This document shows positions 1 through 7,525 of a stretch of DNA of 45,662 nucleotides, piece by piece. Under the pieces are notes generated by a model, which ran no database searches, was not told the origin of the DNA, and saw only the letters and a list, made by a program, of their open reading frames with translations. The position numbers and the translations under genes were made by a program. Each line of letters starts with the position of its first letter. Within the stretch, counting starts at the first letter, position 1. Source of the DNA: Anaerolineales bacterium (GTDB taxonomy: Bacteria > Chloroflexota > Anaerolineae > Anaerolineales > DRMV01); NCBI GenBank assembly GCA_027053355.1, contig JALUDX010000084.1, positions 1 through 45,662 of the forward strand, read 5' to 3'.

Positions 1-47
1 CCCCCTAACATCCTAACTCCCTAACTCCCCCAATCCCCCAATCCCCC

Positions 48-2780
48 ATGCCCTGGCTTACCGCTTTGAAACAACGCCTCCTGGCGCCTCGCCGTGACTT
101 AGGGCTGCGCTTGCTGGCTCTGTACGCCGCGTTCGGCATCCCGCTGATCGGCATGGTGCTCTATTTCGATCACCTGGCGACCCAGCGCCTGCGCGCAGAC
201 GTGGAAACCGCCGACCTGGCCGTGGCCAGCGCCATCGCCCAAGAGACCAACCTCTCGTTGGGGGGCATTTTGGGCATTGCGCGGCGCTTGGGCGAATCGC
301 CGGGCGTGTTGGCCGCGGATCCCAACCAGATGCGCCCGCTTTTTTCGGCGCTCACCCTCAGCCGCAGCGACGTCAACTTGGTCTACCGGCTGGATGCCCA
401 GGGCATCATGCGTTATCACTACCCCGAAGAGGGGACCTCGCATTCCACTGTGGGCTTCGACTTTTCGTTCCGCGATTACTTCCAACGCGCCCAGCACACC
501 CATTTGCCCTTTTTCTCCAAGGGGCGGGTTTCGCCGACCACCAACGAGGCCGTGGTCACCGCGGTGATGCCCCTCTGGCAGTCGGGCAAGTTCTTGGGCA
601 TTGTGGGCATCAACGTGCGGCTGGCTTCGCTCAGCGTCGCGCTGCACAACATCGCCATGGCGCACCAGGCTGACGAAAACTTCGTGGTGTTCATCGTGGA
701 TCACGAGGGGCAGGTGGTTGCTTCCTCCCGGCAGACCACCAAAGGCGAAGTCGCGGGGTTGCTGACCTCGTTGGAAAACTACGCGCCTTCCCTCATGCCC
801 CTGCTGACGCGGGAGGTGGAAGGCACCCAACTGGTGACCATCGCCGGCCAGCCGCCCATGCTTTACAGTTACGCCCCCATTTCCGCGATGGGCTGGGGCG
901 TGGTCGTAGGGCGCTCGGCGCTCAGCGCGTTCATCCCGGTCAACACCTTTCGCCATGCCACCCATTTGGCGCTTTTGCTGGTGGTGGCTGCGGGCGTATT
1001 GTTTTGGTTAGCCCTTTCGCTGCAGGTGTTGCGCCCCATGGAGCAACTGGCCGCGTACAGCCGCGCCATCGGTCAGGAAGGGCCCCATCCCCAACGCCAG
1101 CAGGAAGCCATTGCCCGCCTGGGGCAGCGCAGCGACCAGGTCGGCCACCTGGCGCGCACCCTGTTGCGCATGGAGGCCGACATTGCCGCCCGGATGCAGG
1201 AACTCTACACCCTGCTGGAAACCAGCGCCGCGGTGGTCTCGACGTTGGACTCGCGCACCGTGTTAGCCCGCATCTTGGCCCAGGTGGAGCGCCTCTTGGG
1301 GGTTGAAAAATGCGCGATAATCGCCTGGGATGAGCAAAAACAAGCCTTTGTGGCCCAAGCCAGCCGCGGCCTCTCGCCAAAATATGCCAGCCGTTTGCTG
1401 ATCGAGCGGGAACGGATGGACTCAGTCACCCTGCGGGCGCTCAAGGTCAACCGCCCCCTGCAAATCAGCGACGTGGAAAACGATCCCTCCGCAGCCCACT
1501 TGCGCCCGCGCGCCCGCGCCGAAGGGTATCGCGCATTGTTGGCTGTCCCGTTGCCTACCAAGCATACGCCCCCGGCTGCGTTGGTGGTCTATTACCCCGA
1601 ACCCCACACTTTCAGCAAGCGGGAAATCGACCTGCTGACCTCCTTTGCCAACCACGCGGCCATGGCCATCGAAAACGCCGCGCTCTTTGCCCGTTCAGAC
1701 GCCCGCCTGCAGGAACAAACGCGGCGCCTGGAAGCCCTCATCCAATCCATGAGCGACGGCATTTTGTTGGAAGACCACCACGGCCGTGTGCTCTACGCCA
1801 ACCGCCGCATGGCCGAACTCGCCGACCTGTCGGTCGAAGACTTGGGGCAGGCCGAAGTCGCCCGCATCCTGCGGCGGATAGCCCAGCGCAGTCCCCAGTC
1901 TACCGCTGCCCTGGCCGCATTGCAGCGGGCTTTGGACGAAGGCGCGGCAGAAGTGCACCTGCGCTTGGGCGGCCGGCTCACTTCCTGGCATGTGCAAATC
2001 TTTTCCGTGACCGACGGCCGGGGGGTGCCCATCGGCCGCGGCCAAATCTGGAAGGATATGACCACCTTCCACGAAATCGACCGCATGAAAGCCAGCCTGA
2101 TGTCTACGGTCTCCCACGAATTGCGCACCCCTCTGGCTGCCATCAAGGGTTATGTTTCGACCCTCCTGGCCGAAGATGTCGACTGGGACCCCCAGAGCCA
2201 GCGCGAGTTCCTGCTCACCATTTCCGAAGAAGCCGACCACCTGACCGAACTCATCAGCGATTTGTTGGATCTGTCGCGCATCGAGGGCGGGAACCTGAAG
2301 GTGCACCGCGAGCGCATTGACCTGCCCGATTTGATCGCCCGCGCCGCGGCCCGCGCCCATCCCTCGCCCGGCGACCGCCTGCAAGTCGCCCTGCCCCCGG
2401 AATTGCCCCCCCTGTACGCAGACCCGCGACACATTGAAGTGGTGTTGCGCAACCTGCTCGAAAATGCGGCCAAATACGGCGGCGAAGATTCGCCCGTGCG
2501 GGTGAGCGTGGCCGTGGAAACCGACCACGTGGTGGTGCGGGTGGAAGACGAAGGCCCCGGCATCCCGCCGGAGCACGTGCCCCACATTTTCGAGAGTTTC
2601 TACCGGGTGGAAGACGGGCTTACCCGCCAAACTTCGGGCGCGGGGCTGGGCCTGGCCATCTGCCGCGGTTTCGTGGAGGCGCATGGCGGTAAAATTTGGG
2701 TAGAGCCGCGCGCCCAAGGCGCGTGCCTGGCCTTCTCGCTGCCCCTCACCCCGCCCGACGAAGACGAAACCGCAGATTGA
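48..2780 (+). CDS. Membrane sensor histidine kinase (Cache-HAMP-GAF-PAS-HisKA-HATPase)
   Basis: Senses an extracytoplasmic signal and autophosphorylates, probably passing phosphate to the response regulator encoded at 3121. The 910-residue protein has a membrane helix at about 20-40, an extracytoplasmic Cache-like sensor (about 45-300), a second helix (about 304-325), HAMP (326-385), a GAF domain (395-545), a PAS domain (565-680), HisKA with SHELRTP (phospho-acceptor His690), and a C-terminal HATPase with the N box NLLENAAKYG and the G boxes DEGPGIP and GAGLGLAI. The start is the ATG at 48; no Shine-Dalgarno site is visible upstream, which is only a C-rich low-complexity stretch at the window edge, so the start is less certain. 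The ligand cannot be inferred. The kinase and regulator genes are parted by 340 bp holding a mobile repeat. Confidence 0.93.
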   Translation: MPWLTALKQRLLAPRRDLGLRLLALYAAFGIPLIGMVLYFDHLATQRLRADVETADLAVASAIAQETNLSLGGILGIARRLGESPGVLAADPNQMRPLFSALTLSRSDVNLVYRLDAQGIMRYHYPEEGTSHSTVGFDFSFRDYFQRAQHTHLPFFSKGRVSPTTNEAVVTAVMPLWQSGKFLGIVGINVRLASLSVALHNIAMAHQADENFVVFIVDHEGQVVASSRQTTKGEVAGLLTSLENYAPSLMPLLTREVEGTQLVTIAGQPPMLYSYAPISAMGWGVVVGRSALSAFIPVNTFRHATHLALLLVVAAGVLFWLALSLQVLRPMEQLAAYSRAIGQEGPHPQRQQEAIARLGQRSDQVGHLARTLLRMEADIAARMQELYTLLETSAAVVSTLDSRTVLARILAQVERLLGVEKCAIIAWDEQKQAFVAQASRGLSPKYASRLLIERERMDSVTLRALKVNRPLQISDVENDPSAAHLRPRARAEGYRALLAVPLPTKHTPPAALVVYYPEPHTFSKREIDLLTSFANHAAMAIENAALFARSDARLQEQTRRLEALIQSMSDGILLEDHHGRVLYANRRMAELADLSVEDLGQAEVARILRRIAQRSPQSTAALAALQRALDEGAAEVHLRLGGRLTSWHVQIFSVTDGRGVPIGRGQIWKDMTTFHEIDRMKASLMSTVSHELRTPLAAIKGYVSTLLAEDVDWDPQSQREFLLTISEEADHLTELISDLLDLSRIEGGNLKVHRERIDLPDLIARAAARAHPSPGDRLQVALPPELPPLYADPRHIEVVLRNLLENAAKYGGEDSPVRVSVAVETDHVVVRVEDEGPGIPPEHVPHIFESFYRVEDGLTRQTSGAGLGLAICRGFVEAHGGKIWVEPRAQGACLAFSLPLTPPDEDETAD

Positions 2781-2815
2781 GACGCTTCGTCGAGGGCTTG
2801 GGGTTTCGTGGCGTT

Positions 2816-3057
2816 GAGGAAATGTAACTGTTCAGCCTTGGCAAGAAGAAGAAACCACAGATTACGCAGATTACGCAGATTACGCAGAAAGACATCCACA
2901 GATTTCACAGATGAGCATAGATTGAGCGAAAAACACAAAAAACGCAACGCTTTCCTTCGTTTCTTGGCGACCTTGGCGACCTTGGCGACCTAAAAATCCG
3001 TGGCTATCCGTGTTATCCGTGGTCTATCTCCTTGTGGCTAAATCGTTACGAGGAAAT
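2816..3057. mobile_element. MITE-like element, family I copy a, with perfect 8-bp target duplication
   Basis: A 226-bp non-coding element (2824-3049) has terminal inverted repeats GTAACTGTTCAGCC (2824-2837) and GGCTAAATCGTTAC at the right end. It is flanked by identical 8-bp direct repeats GAGGAAAT (2816-2823 and 3050-3057). Inside are short tandem units: ATTACGCAG three times and CTTGGCGAC three times. There is no transposase. GTAA termini and 8-bp duplications fit the IS66 family, so this is probably a non-autonomous derivative. It fills most of the gap between the sensor kinase and its response regulator. The rest of the gap (2781-2815 and 3058-3120) shows only the Shine-Dalgarno site GGAGG before 3121. 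Confidence 0.85.
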
Positions 3058-3120
3058 TACCTTCGCGTTCTTTGCTCTCTTCGCGCCTTTGTGTTACCCT
3101 GCACTCCCCCGGAGGTGCCC

Positions 3121-3819
3121 ATGCACGCAAACCAAAACACCACCGTGTTGGTAGTCGACGATGCCAAAAGTTTGCGCGAGTTCGTGCGCCGAAATTTGGA
3201 CGTGCGCGGTTATCAGGTGGTGACCGCGACCAACGGTGCGGACGCGCTGGCTAAATTCCGCACCCATGATGTGGATCTGGTCATTCTAGATTTGATCATG
3301 CCGCAAATCGGCGGCCTGGAAGTCATCAAACAATTGCGGCAGGTTTCCAATGTTCCCATCATTGTGCTTTCGGCCTTAGGCGAAGAAAGCACCAAGATTC
3401 AGGCGCTCAATTACGGCGCGGACGATTATCTGACTAAGCCTTTCGGTGTTGGGGAGTTGCTGGCCCGTGTTCAGGCCGTGTTGCGCCGCGCCCAACCTCC
3501 CATAGAGCAGCATGAGCCCAGTGTGTTGGTGCGCGGCCCCATTGTGTTGGATCGCGAACGCCACGAGGTGACCATCGACGGCCAGCCTGTGGATTTAACC
3601 CCTACGGAATTCAACCTGCTGGAATTTCTCATGCGTCACGCGGGCAAGGTGCTTTCCCACCAGACCATTTTGCAGCATGTTTGGGGTACGGGTTATGGGC
3701 AGGAAACGGAATACCTGCGGGTGTACATCGGTCGCCTCCGCCAGAAGATTGAGCCCAACCCCAATCAGCCCCGCTTTTTGCGCACCGAGCGCGGGGTGGG
3801 CTATTTTTTTGATGCGTGA
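3121..3819 (+). CDS. OmpR/PhoB-family response regulator
   Basis: A DNA-binding response regulator of 232 residues, probably the partner of the kinase at 48. The receiver domain (about 8-120) has the acidic pair D13-D14, phospho-acceptor Asp57 in LDLIMP, and Lys106 in TKPF. The C-terminal winged helix (about 135-230) carries the typical LTPTEFNLLEFLM and RVYIGRLRQKIEP segments. The ATG at 3121 is chosen because it has GGAGG 7 bp upstream and begins just before the receiver fold; an in-frame start at 3010 would add 37 residues read from the mobile repeat. Target genes are unknown. Confidence 0.93.
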   Translation: MHANQNTTVLVVDDAKSLREFVRRNLDVRGYQVVTATNGADALAKFRTHDVDLVILDLIMPQIGGLEVIKQLRQVSNVPIIVLSALGEESTKIQALNYGADDYLTKPFGVGELLARVQAVLRRAQPPIEQHEPSVLVRGPIVLDRERHEVTIDGQPVDLTPTEFNLLEFLMRHAGKVLSHQTILQHVWGTGYGQETEYLRVYIGRLRQKIEPNPNQPRFLRTERGVGYFFDA

Positions 3820-3895
3820 CCCCACTTTGTAGAGAAGAGGAGATGGCTTAGGACGATTGCGGCTGAAATACAAGCAAAGCAAGTGGTTCGGTGGG

Positions 3896-4540
3896 TTACG
3901 TTTCCCACACAACCTCTTCTTTGCCGGCCAGTTTTTCTTGAATTTTGTGGACGATGAGTTCCAGATGTCGGGGGTGCGCCACGTAGTCTAGGTTGTCTGC
4001 CGGAACGGCTAAAACAGGGCATAGGGTGAAGTTTTGCCACCAAGTTTCGTAAAGTTGGTTGAGCCGTGCCAGGTAGGCGGCGCTGATGTTGCGCTCGTAG
4101 TCACGCCCCCGACGGGCGATGCGTTCCTGCAGGGTGGCGACCGAAGCCCGTAGGTACACCACTAAGTCGGGCGGGGGCAAGAAGGCCGCGATGGCCTCGT
4201 AGAGCGCCCAGTAGGTTTGCCAATCGCGCTCGGCCATGTGGCCTTGCAGGTAGAGGTTGCGGGCGAAAATTTCCGCATCTTCGTAAACGCTGCGGTCTTG
4301 CACTACGGAACCGGGGTGTTGCCTGACCTGGCGGTGAATGCGCAGGCGGTGGGCTAAAAAGAAGGTTTGAGAGTGAAAGGCCCAGGCCTGCATGTTGCGG
4401 TAAAAATCGGGCAGGTAGGGGTTTTCGGCTTCGGGTTCGAAGAGGGGCGCCCAGCCTAAGTGTTCGCTGAGTAGGGCCACCAAGGTGGATTTCCCCACGC
4501 CGATGTTCCCGGCCACCACGATGAATCGCTTTTGCTGCAT
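3896..4540 (-). CDS. Deoxynucleoside kinase family protein
   Basis: Phosphorylates deoxynucleosides with ATP in the salvage pathway; the exact base preference (dG, dA or dC) is not clear from sequence. The 214-residue protein has the P-loop GNIGVGKST (11-19), the family signature DRSVYED (82-88) and an arginine-rich lid ERIARRGR near 138. Length matches bacterial dGK/dAK/dCK enzymes. The ATG at 4540 has GGAGG 5 bp upstream. It is the second gene of a minus-strand operon; only 15 bp separate it from the phosphatase stop codon upstream. It converges on the response regulator gene. Confidence 0.9.
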   Translation of the reverse strand: MQQKRFIVVAGNIGVGKSTLVALLSEHLGWAPLFEPEAENPYLPDFYRNMQAWAFHSQTFFLAHRLRIHRQVRQHPGSVVQDRSVYEDAEIFARNLYLQGHMAERDWQTYWALYEAIAAFLPPPDLVVYLRASVATLQERIARRGRDYERNISAAYLARLNQLYETWWQNFTLCPVLAVPADNLDYVAHPRHLELIVHKIQEKLAGKEEVVWET

Positions 4541-4555
4541 GGGGGCCTCCGGCGT

Positions 4556-5341
4556 TTAGGGGGTGCCTTTTTCGTGGAGCACGGCGAGGATTTGCGGGTG
4601 CAGGGCGGGGTTGGCCGCGACGATGGATTGCGGCGGCGAGATGTAGTCCGCGCCGCCGTCTAAGTTGGTGACGCGCGCCCCGGCCTCGGCCGCGATCAGC
4701 CCCCCCGCGGCTACATCCCACGGCTGCAGGCGGATTTCCCAATAGCCGTCGAAGCGCGCCGCGGCCACGTAGCACAGATCCAGCGCAGCCGAGCCCAAGC
4801 GCCGCACCCCGTGGCTGCGCACGGCAAAGCGGGCGAAGTTGTCTAAGTTGTTGTCGGGGTTGTGCCACACATCGTAGGGGAAGCCGGTGACCAGCAGCGC
4901 ATCGGCCAGGGTCGCGGTGGCGCTAACGCGCAGGGGTTGCCCGTTGAGGAAGGCGCCTTGCCCCCGTTCGGCAGTGAAGCATTCGTCGCGCATCGGGTCG
5001 TAGACCACGCCCAATTGCACCTGCCCGGCCTGGGCATAGGCGATGGAGACGGCGAAAATGGGCACGCCATGGGCAAAGTTGACCGTGCCATCGAGGGGGT
5101 CGATGTACCAAAGGCCGCCGCGCCCCTGGTGGTCGCCGCTTTCTTCGGCCAAGATGCGGTCTTCGGGCCAGCGTCGGCGGATGGCCTCCAGCAAAAAGGC
5201 TTCGCTGCGGCGGTCAGTCTCGGTGACCAGGTCGATCGCGTGGCTTTTGCTTTCGATGCGCTGGCGGCGGCCGTAGCCAGCGCGCAGCAAAACGCCCGCT
5301 TGGCGGGCTAAAATTTCCAGATCGTGCAAAGTGGGGGGCAT
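4556..5341 (-). CDS. Inositol monophosphatase family protein
   Basis: A Mg2+-dependent sugar- or nucleotide-phosphate phosphatase of 261 residues. Metal ligands are visible: E66-E67, the motif DPLDGT (81-86) and WDVAAG near 208. The start is placed at the ATG at 5341, which opens with MPPTLHDLE and gives the family length; the longer frame to 5623 adds 94 low-complexity residues and crosses the likely promoter. It leads a two-gene operon with the deoxynucleoside kinase. Substrate could be inositol phosphate, fructose-1,6-bisphosphate or 3'-phosphoadenosine phosphate; the sequence does not decide. Confidence 0.9.
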   Translation of the reverse strand: MPPTLHDLEILARQAGVLLRAGYGRRQRIESKSHAIDLVTETDRRSEAFLLEAIRRRWPEDRILAEESGDHQGRGGLWYIDPLDGTVNFAHGVPIFAVSIAYAQAGQVQLGVVYDPMRDECFTAERGQGAFLNGQPLRVSATATLADALLVTGFPYDVWHNPDNNLDNFARFAVRSHGVRRLGSAALDLCYVAAARFDGYWEIRLQPWDVAAGGLIAAEAGARVTNLDGGADYISPPQSIVAANPALHPQILAVLHEKGTP

Positions 5342-5393
5342 GGTGTGTACCTTCGCTGGGGGATGTGCTTTGGCCGGTGGCCGCGGCGGCGTT

Positions 5394-5422
5394 ATTGTAG
5401 CCCCAAGCCCGCCAAAGGGCAA
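5394..5422 (-). promoter_or_regulatory. Predicted sigma-70-type promoter for the phosphatase-kinase operon
   Basis: On the minus strand TTGCCC (5422-5417) is followed after exactly 17 bp by TACAAT (5399-5394), about 52 bp before the start at 5341. Spacing and position are typical. Prediction from sequence only. Confidence 0.5.
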
Positions 5423-5510
5423 GGGGCGCGTTCGCCGCCGCGCTTTGCTCTCTGCATCTCTCGCCGTCTCCTTGCACTTGCGCGCCCAAATATCCGCCCC
5501 TTGTTTGGCG

Positions 5511-5541
5511 TTGCCGCGGGGCCGGGCGTTCGTGTTATACT
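5511..5541 (+). promoter_or_regulatory. Possible promoter for the DUF3592-like gene
   Basis: TTGCCG (5511-5516) and TATACT (5536-5541) lie upstream of the ATG at 5571. The -10 is good but the 19-bp spacer is long, so this is weaker than the divergent promoter. Confidence 0.35.
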
Positions 5542-5570
5542 GCTCATGCATCCTGGCCGAGGAGGCGTTT

Positions 5571-6077
5571 ATGGCCTTTGGCGTGCTTTGCTTTGGCTCT
5601 TTCATCTTGATTTTTGGCGCCATCGCGGCGTGGATACTTTATACCTACTTCCAGCAGCGCCGGGCGGCGGGGGAGAGTGCAGGATGGCCGGCTACTCAGG
5701 GCAAAATCGTACTTTCTACCGTGATGACCAGCACCACCCGCCACCGCACCGACAGCGGCATGTGGGTGGAGCGGACGTCCTATTTCCCCAAAGTGCGCTA
5801 CGAGTATTCGGTGTTGGGGAAAGCCTACACCGGCGAGCGCATTGCGTTTGGCGCGGCCAAAGGCCACAGCGCCCCCGCCGACGCCGAAAAGGTGCTGGCG
5901 CGCTACCCGGTAGGCGCGACGGTGACGGTGTATTACAACCCCCGCGACCCCGCGGAGGCCGTGCTGGAGCGCGAGATGCGCGGCGGCGCCTTCCTCCTTT
6001 TCGTTGGTCTTGCCTTTGCCTTGTCCACTGCCTGCCTGCTCTTGAGCGCCTTGCTGGCCCTTTCATCGGGTTACTGA
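5571..6077 (+). CDS. DUF3592-like membrane protein
   Basis: A small membrane protein of 168 residues with one N-terminal helix (about 4-24), a soluble beta-rich middle (about 30-140) and a C-terminal helix (about 143-163). The middle segment reads like DUF3592: a WPATQGKI strand, then VRYEYSVLGKAYTGERIAFG, then a loop with YPVGATVTVYYNPRDPAEAVLE. Function of the family is unknown. The ATG at 5571 has GAGGAGG about 4 bp upstream. It is transcribed alone, and repeat-rich DNA follows directly. Confidence 0.8.
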   Translation: MAFGVLCFGSFILIFGAIAAWILYTYFQQRRAAGESAGWPATQGKIVLSTVMTSTTRHRTDSGMWVERTSYFPKVRYEYSVLGKAYTGERIAFGAAKGHSAPADAEKVLARYPVGATVTVYYNPRDPAEAVLEREMRGGAFLLFVGLAFALSTACLLLSALLALSSGY

Positions 6078-6399
6078 GATCGGCCTAACTGTTCAGTCTT
6101 GGGAAAACAGCCCACGGATGAGCGCGGATGATGGCGGATAGATGCGGATTTTGGGGTACCGCGGGCACAAGGAGAGGCACCTGAGTAGCCAAGCGCCATT
6201 TGCCCCCATCCTTTAGTGCTCCAACCCTGCCGCCTTCTGTGTTCTCGGTGCCTTCTCTGTGTCTTCTGTGGTTTTTTGCCTGCGTCATCCGTAGCGTTTC
6301 TTTGGGGCTGAACATTTGCGGCCTTGGCGCTTTTTTCGTTCGCCTGATCGTGTCGGGGGAAATGCATCTGCCTGCGCCCCGTCGATTTTGCGCGTGGCC
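6078..6399. repeat. Repeat-rich intergenic DNA with degenerate family I ends
   Basis: No gene is supported. CTAACTGTTCAGTC (6085-6098) matches the left end of family I, and GGCTGAACATTTGC (6306-6319) resembles a right end. Between them lie the genome's dispersed low-complexity words (ACGGATGAGCGCGGATG type and a C/T-rich TTCTGTGTTCTCGGTGCC type). No flanking 8-bp duplication was recognised, so this copy is old or composite. Confidence 0.5.
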
Positions 6400-6857
6400 G
6401 TAACCGTTCGGCCTTGGGGGCCCGGCCGCGGATGACGCGGATGGCAACGGATTCCCGCGGATTTTCGAGACGCCGCTCATCTGTGAGTGTTTTTCTGCGG
6501 AATCGTAATTACCTACCCTGCACCGAAAACGAGGCTGACAATCAAAGTTTCAGTAACTTTGCCATGCCATGAAGCAACATTACGCCTTGCTCGCCCTCAC
6601 CTTACCCCCGCTGCGCGCCCCCTCTCCTCTCCCATTGGGAGAGGAGAGGGGGCTGAGCCGCCACCCTTCGTCTTCGCTCAGGGCAGCGGCTCTGGGGGAG
6701 TGGTGAGGGCGAAAAGCCACTGCTTTGGCCGTGAGAAACACCCAGGGATGATTCACTCAGTCAACTCAGTCAACTTGCTCCTTGTTGCGTAGCAGGTAGG
6801 TAGTTACGCGGAATCTGCGTAATCTGTGGTTTCTCCTCGCCGAGGCGGAACAGTTAC
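6400..6857. repeat. Family I element interrupted by a family II element
   Basis: GTAACCGTTCGGCC (6400-6413) and GGCGGAACAGTTAC (6844-6857) are inverted family I ends. The right part keeps the typical words TGCGTAATCTGTGG. A family II element has landed inside at 6505-6807. Outer flanks do not form a clear 8-bp duplication. The rest of the gap to the mraZ promoter (6858-6957) shows nothing recognisable. Confidence 0.65.
6497..6815. mobile_element. MITE-like element, family II copy a, with perfect 8-bp target duplication
   Basis: The element spans 6505-6807. Its ends are inverted: GTAATTACCTACCCTGC at the left and GCAGGTAGGTAGTTAC at the right. It is flanked by identical direct repeats GCGGAATC (6497-6504 and 6808-6815); removing one copy restores a normal family I sequence. 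Inside is a near-perfect palindrome (arms CCCCCTCTCCTCTCCCA, one-base centre) and one CTTCGTCTTCGCTCAGGGC unit, bounded by TCGCCCTCACC and GGTGAGGGCGA. No transposase is encoded. Confidence 0.85.
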
Positions 6858-6957
6858 CTGAAAAGTTACGGTCAGGGGCAGACGCTTGTCGGGGCTGAAA
6901 CCGTTGGCCGACCAGCCAGATTAGACGCAATTGTCACGAAATTGTGTGGCTTTTTAC

Positions 6958-6986
6958 TTGCTTTTTCCTGGGTTTTCGTTTATACT
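6958..6986 (+). promoter_or_regulatory. Promoter of the dcw cluster (PmraZ)
   Basis: TTGCTT (6958-6963), a 17-bp spacer, then TATACT (6981-6986), 81 bp upstream of the mraZ start. The MraZ-type operator begins at the last base of the -10 element, so bound MraZ would cover the transcription start. Confidence 0.7.
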
Positions 6987-7020
6987 GTGGGTAATTGTGG
7001 GTAGAAGTGTCGCGAAGTGG
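6986..7020 (+). promoter_or_regulatory. MraZ operator: four direct repeats at exactly 10-bp spacing
   Basis: GTG(G/T) cores start at 6987, 6997, 7007 and 7017. The first two repeats are TGTGGGT (6986-6992, 6996-7002); the last two are AGTGT (7006-7010) and AGTGG (7016-7020). MraZ of other bacteria binds arrays of TGGG/GTGG elements with this same 10-bp phasing upstream of its own gene, so negative autoregulation is the likely role. Confidence 0.7.
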
Positions 7021-7066
7021 AACGCCGGCAACGGCGTTTCTGTGCTTAATAAGGAAAGGCGAACAG

Positions 7067-7522
7067 ATGTTCTTAGGGCGCTATCGCCACAATCTGGATC
7101 GCAAGGGGCGGCTGACCATCCCCTCGCGCTTTCGCGAGCCGTTGCAGGGCGGCGCTTATCTGGTGCAGGGGTTCGACCGCAACCTCATGGTGCTCACCCC
7201 GTCCGTGTTTGAGCGCATCTATCGCCGCGTCAACGCCCTGAGCATGACCGACCCCGTGGCCCGCCAACTCAAGCGCCTGATTTTCTCCGCGGCCAGCCCC
7301 GTCGAAGTAGATAGCGCCGGCCGCATCCTCATCCCGCCTTATCTGCGCGACGCCATCGGCCTGGAGGGCGCGGCCGAGGTGGTCGGCGTGGGCGACTACT
7401 TCGAAATTTGGCCTCCCGAGGCCTGGGAGGAGCAAATGGATATTTTGCAAGACGCCGAAGCCAACGCCCGCCGCTTTGCCGCGCTGGACATTTCGCCGGT
7501 AGGCGAGGCGCCTGATGCGTAA
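7067..7522 (+). CDS. mraZ: Transcriptional regulator MraZ
   Basis: A nucleoid-associated transcription factor that in characterised bacteria represses the dcw cluster. The 151-residue protein contains two SpoVT/AbrB-like repeats: LGRYRHNLDRKGRLTIPSRF at the N terminus and VDSAGRILIPPYLRDAIGL in the second half. The ATG at 7067 gives the conserved start MFLGRYRHNLD and follows a purine-rich AAGGAAAGG; longer in-frame starts near 6995 would overlap the operator. It heads the cluster, with the rsmH start only 3 bp after its stop codon. Confidence 0.96.
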   Translation: MFLGRYRHNLDRKGRLTIPSRFREPLQGGAYLVQGFDRNLMVLTPSVFERIYRRVNALSMTDPVARQLKRLIFSAASPVEVDSAGRILIPPYLRDAIGLEGAAEVVGVGDYFEIWPPEAWEEQMDILQDAEANARRFAALDISPVGEAPDA

Positions 7523-7525
7523 GCC

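Noticed and set aside
6085-6480. Small frames inside repeat blocks (also 2808-2993, 32234-32626, 45218-45492)
   Set aside because: They are translations of repeated low-complexity DNA, change frame with unit number and have no start signals.
6580-6720. Simple inversion between the two family II copies
   Set aside because: The CTTCG unit keeps its strand while the palindromic core flips, so a single inversion at the 11-bp borders does not explain the difference.
6400-6857. Target duplication for the outer family I element here
   Set aside because: Flanks GCGTGGCC and TGAAAAGT do not match; only the nested family II element has a clear duplication.
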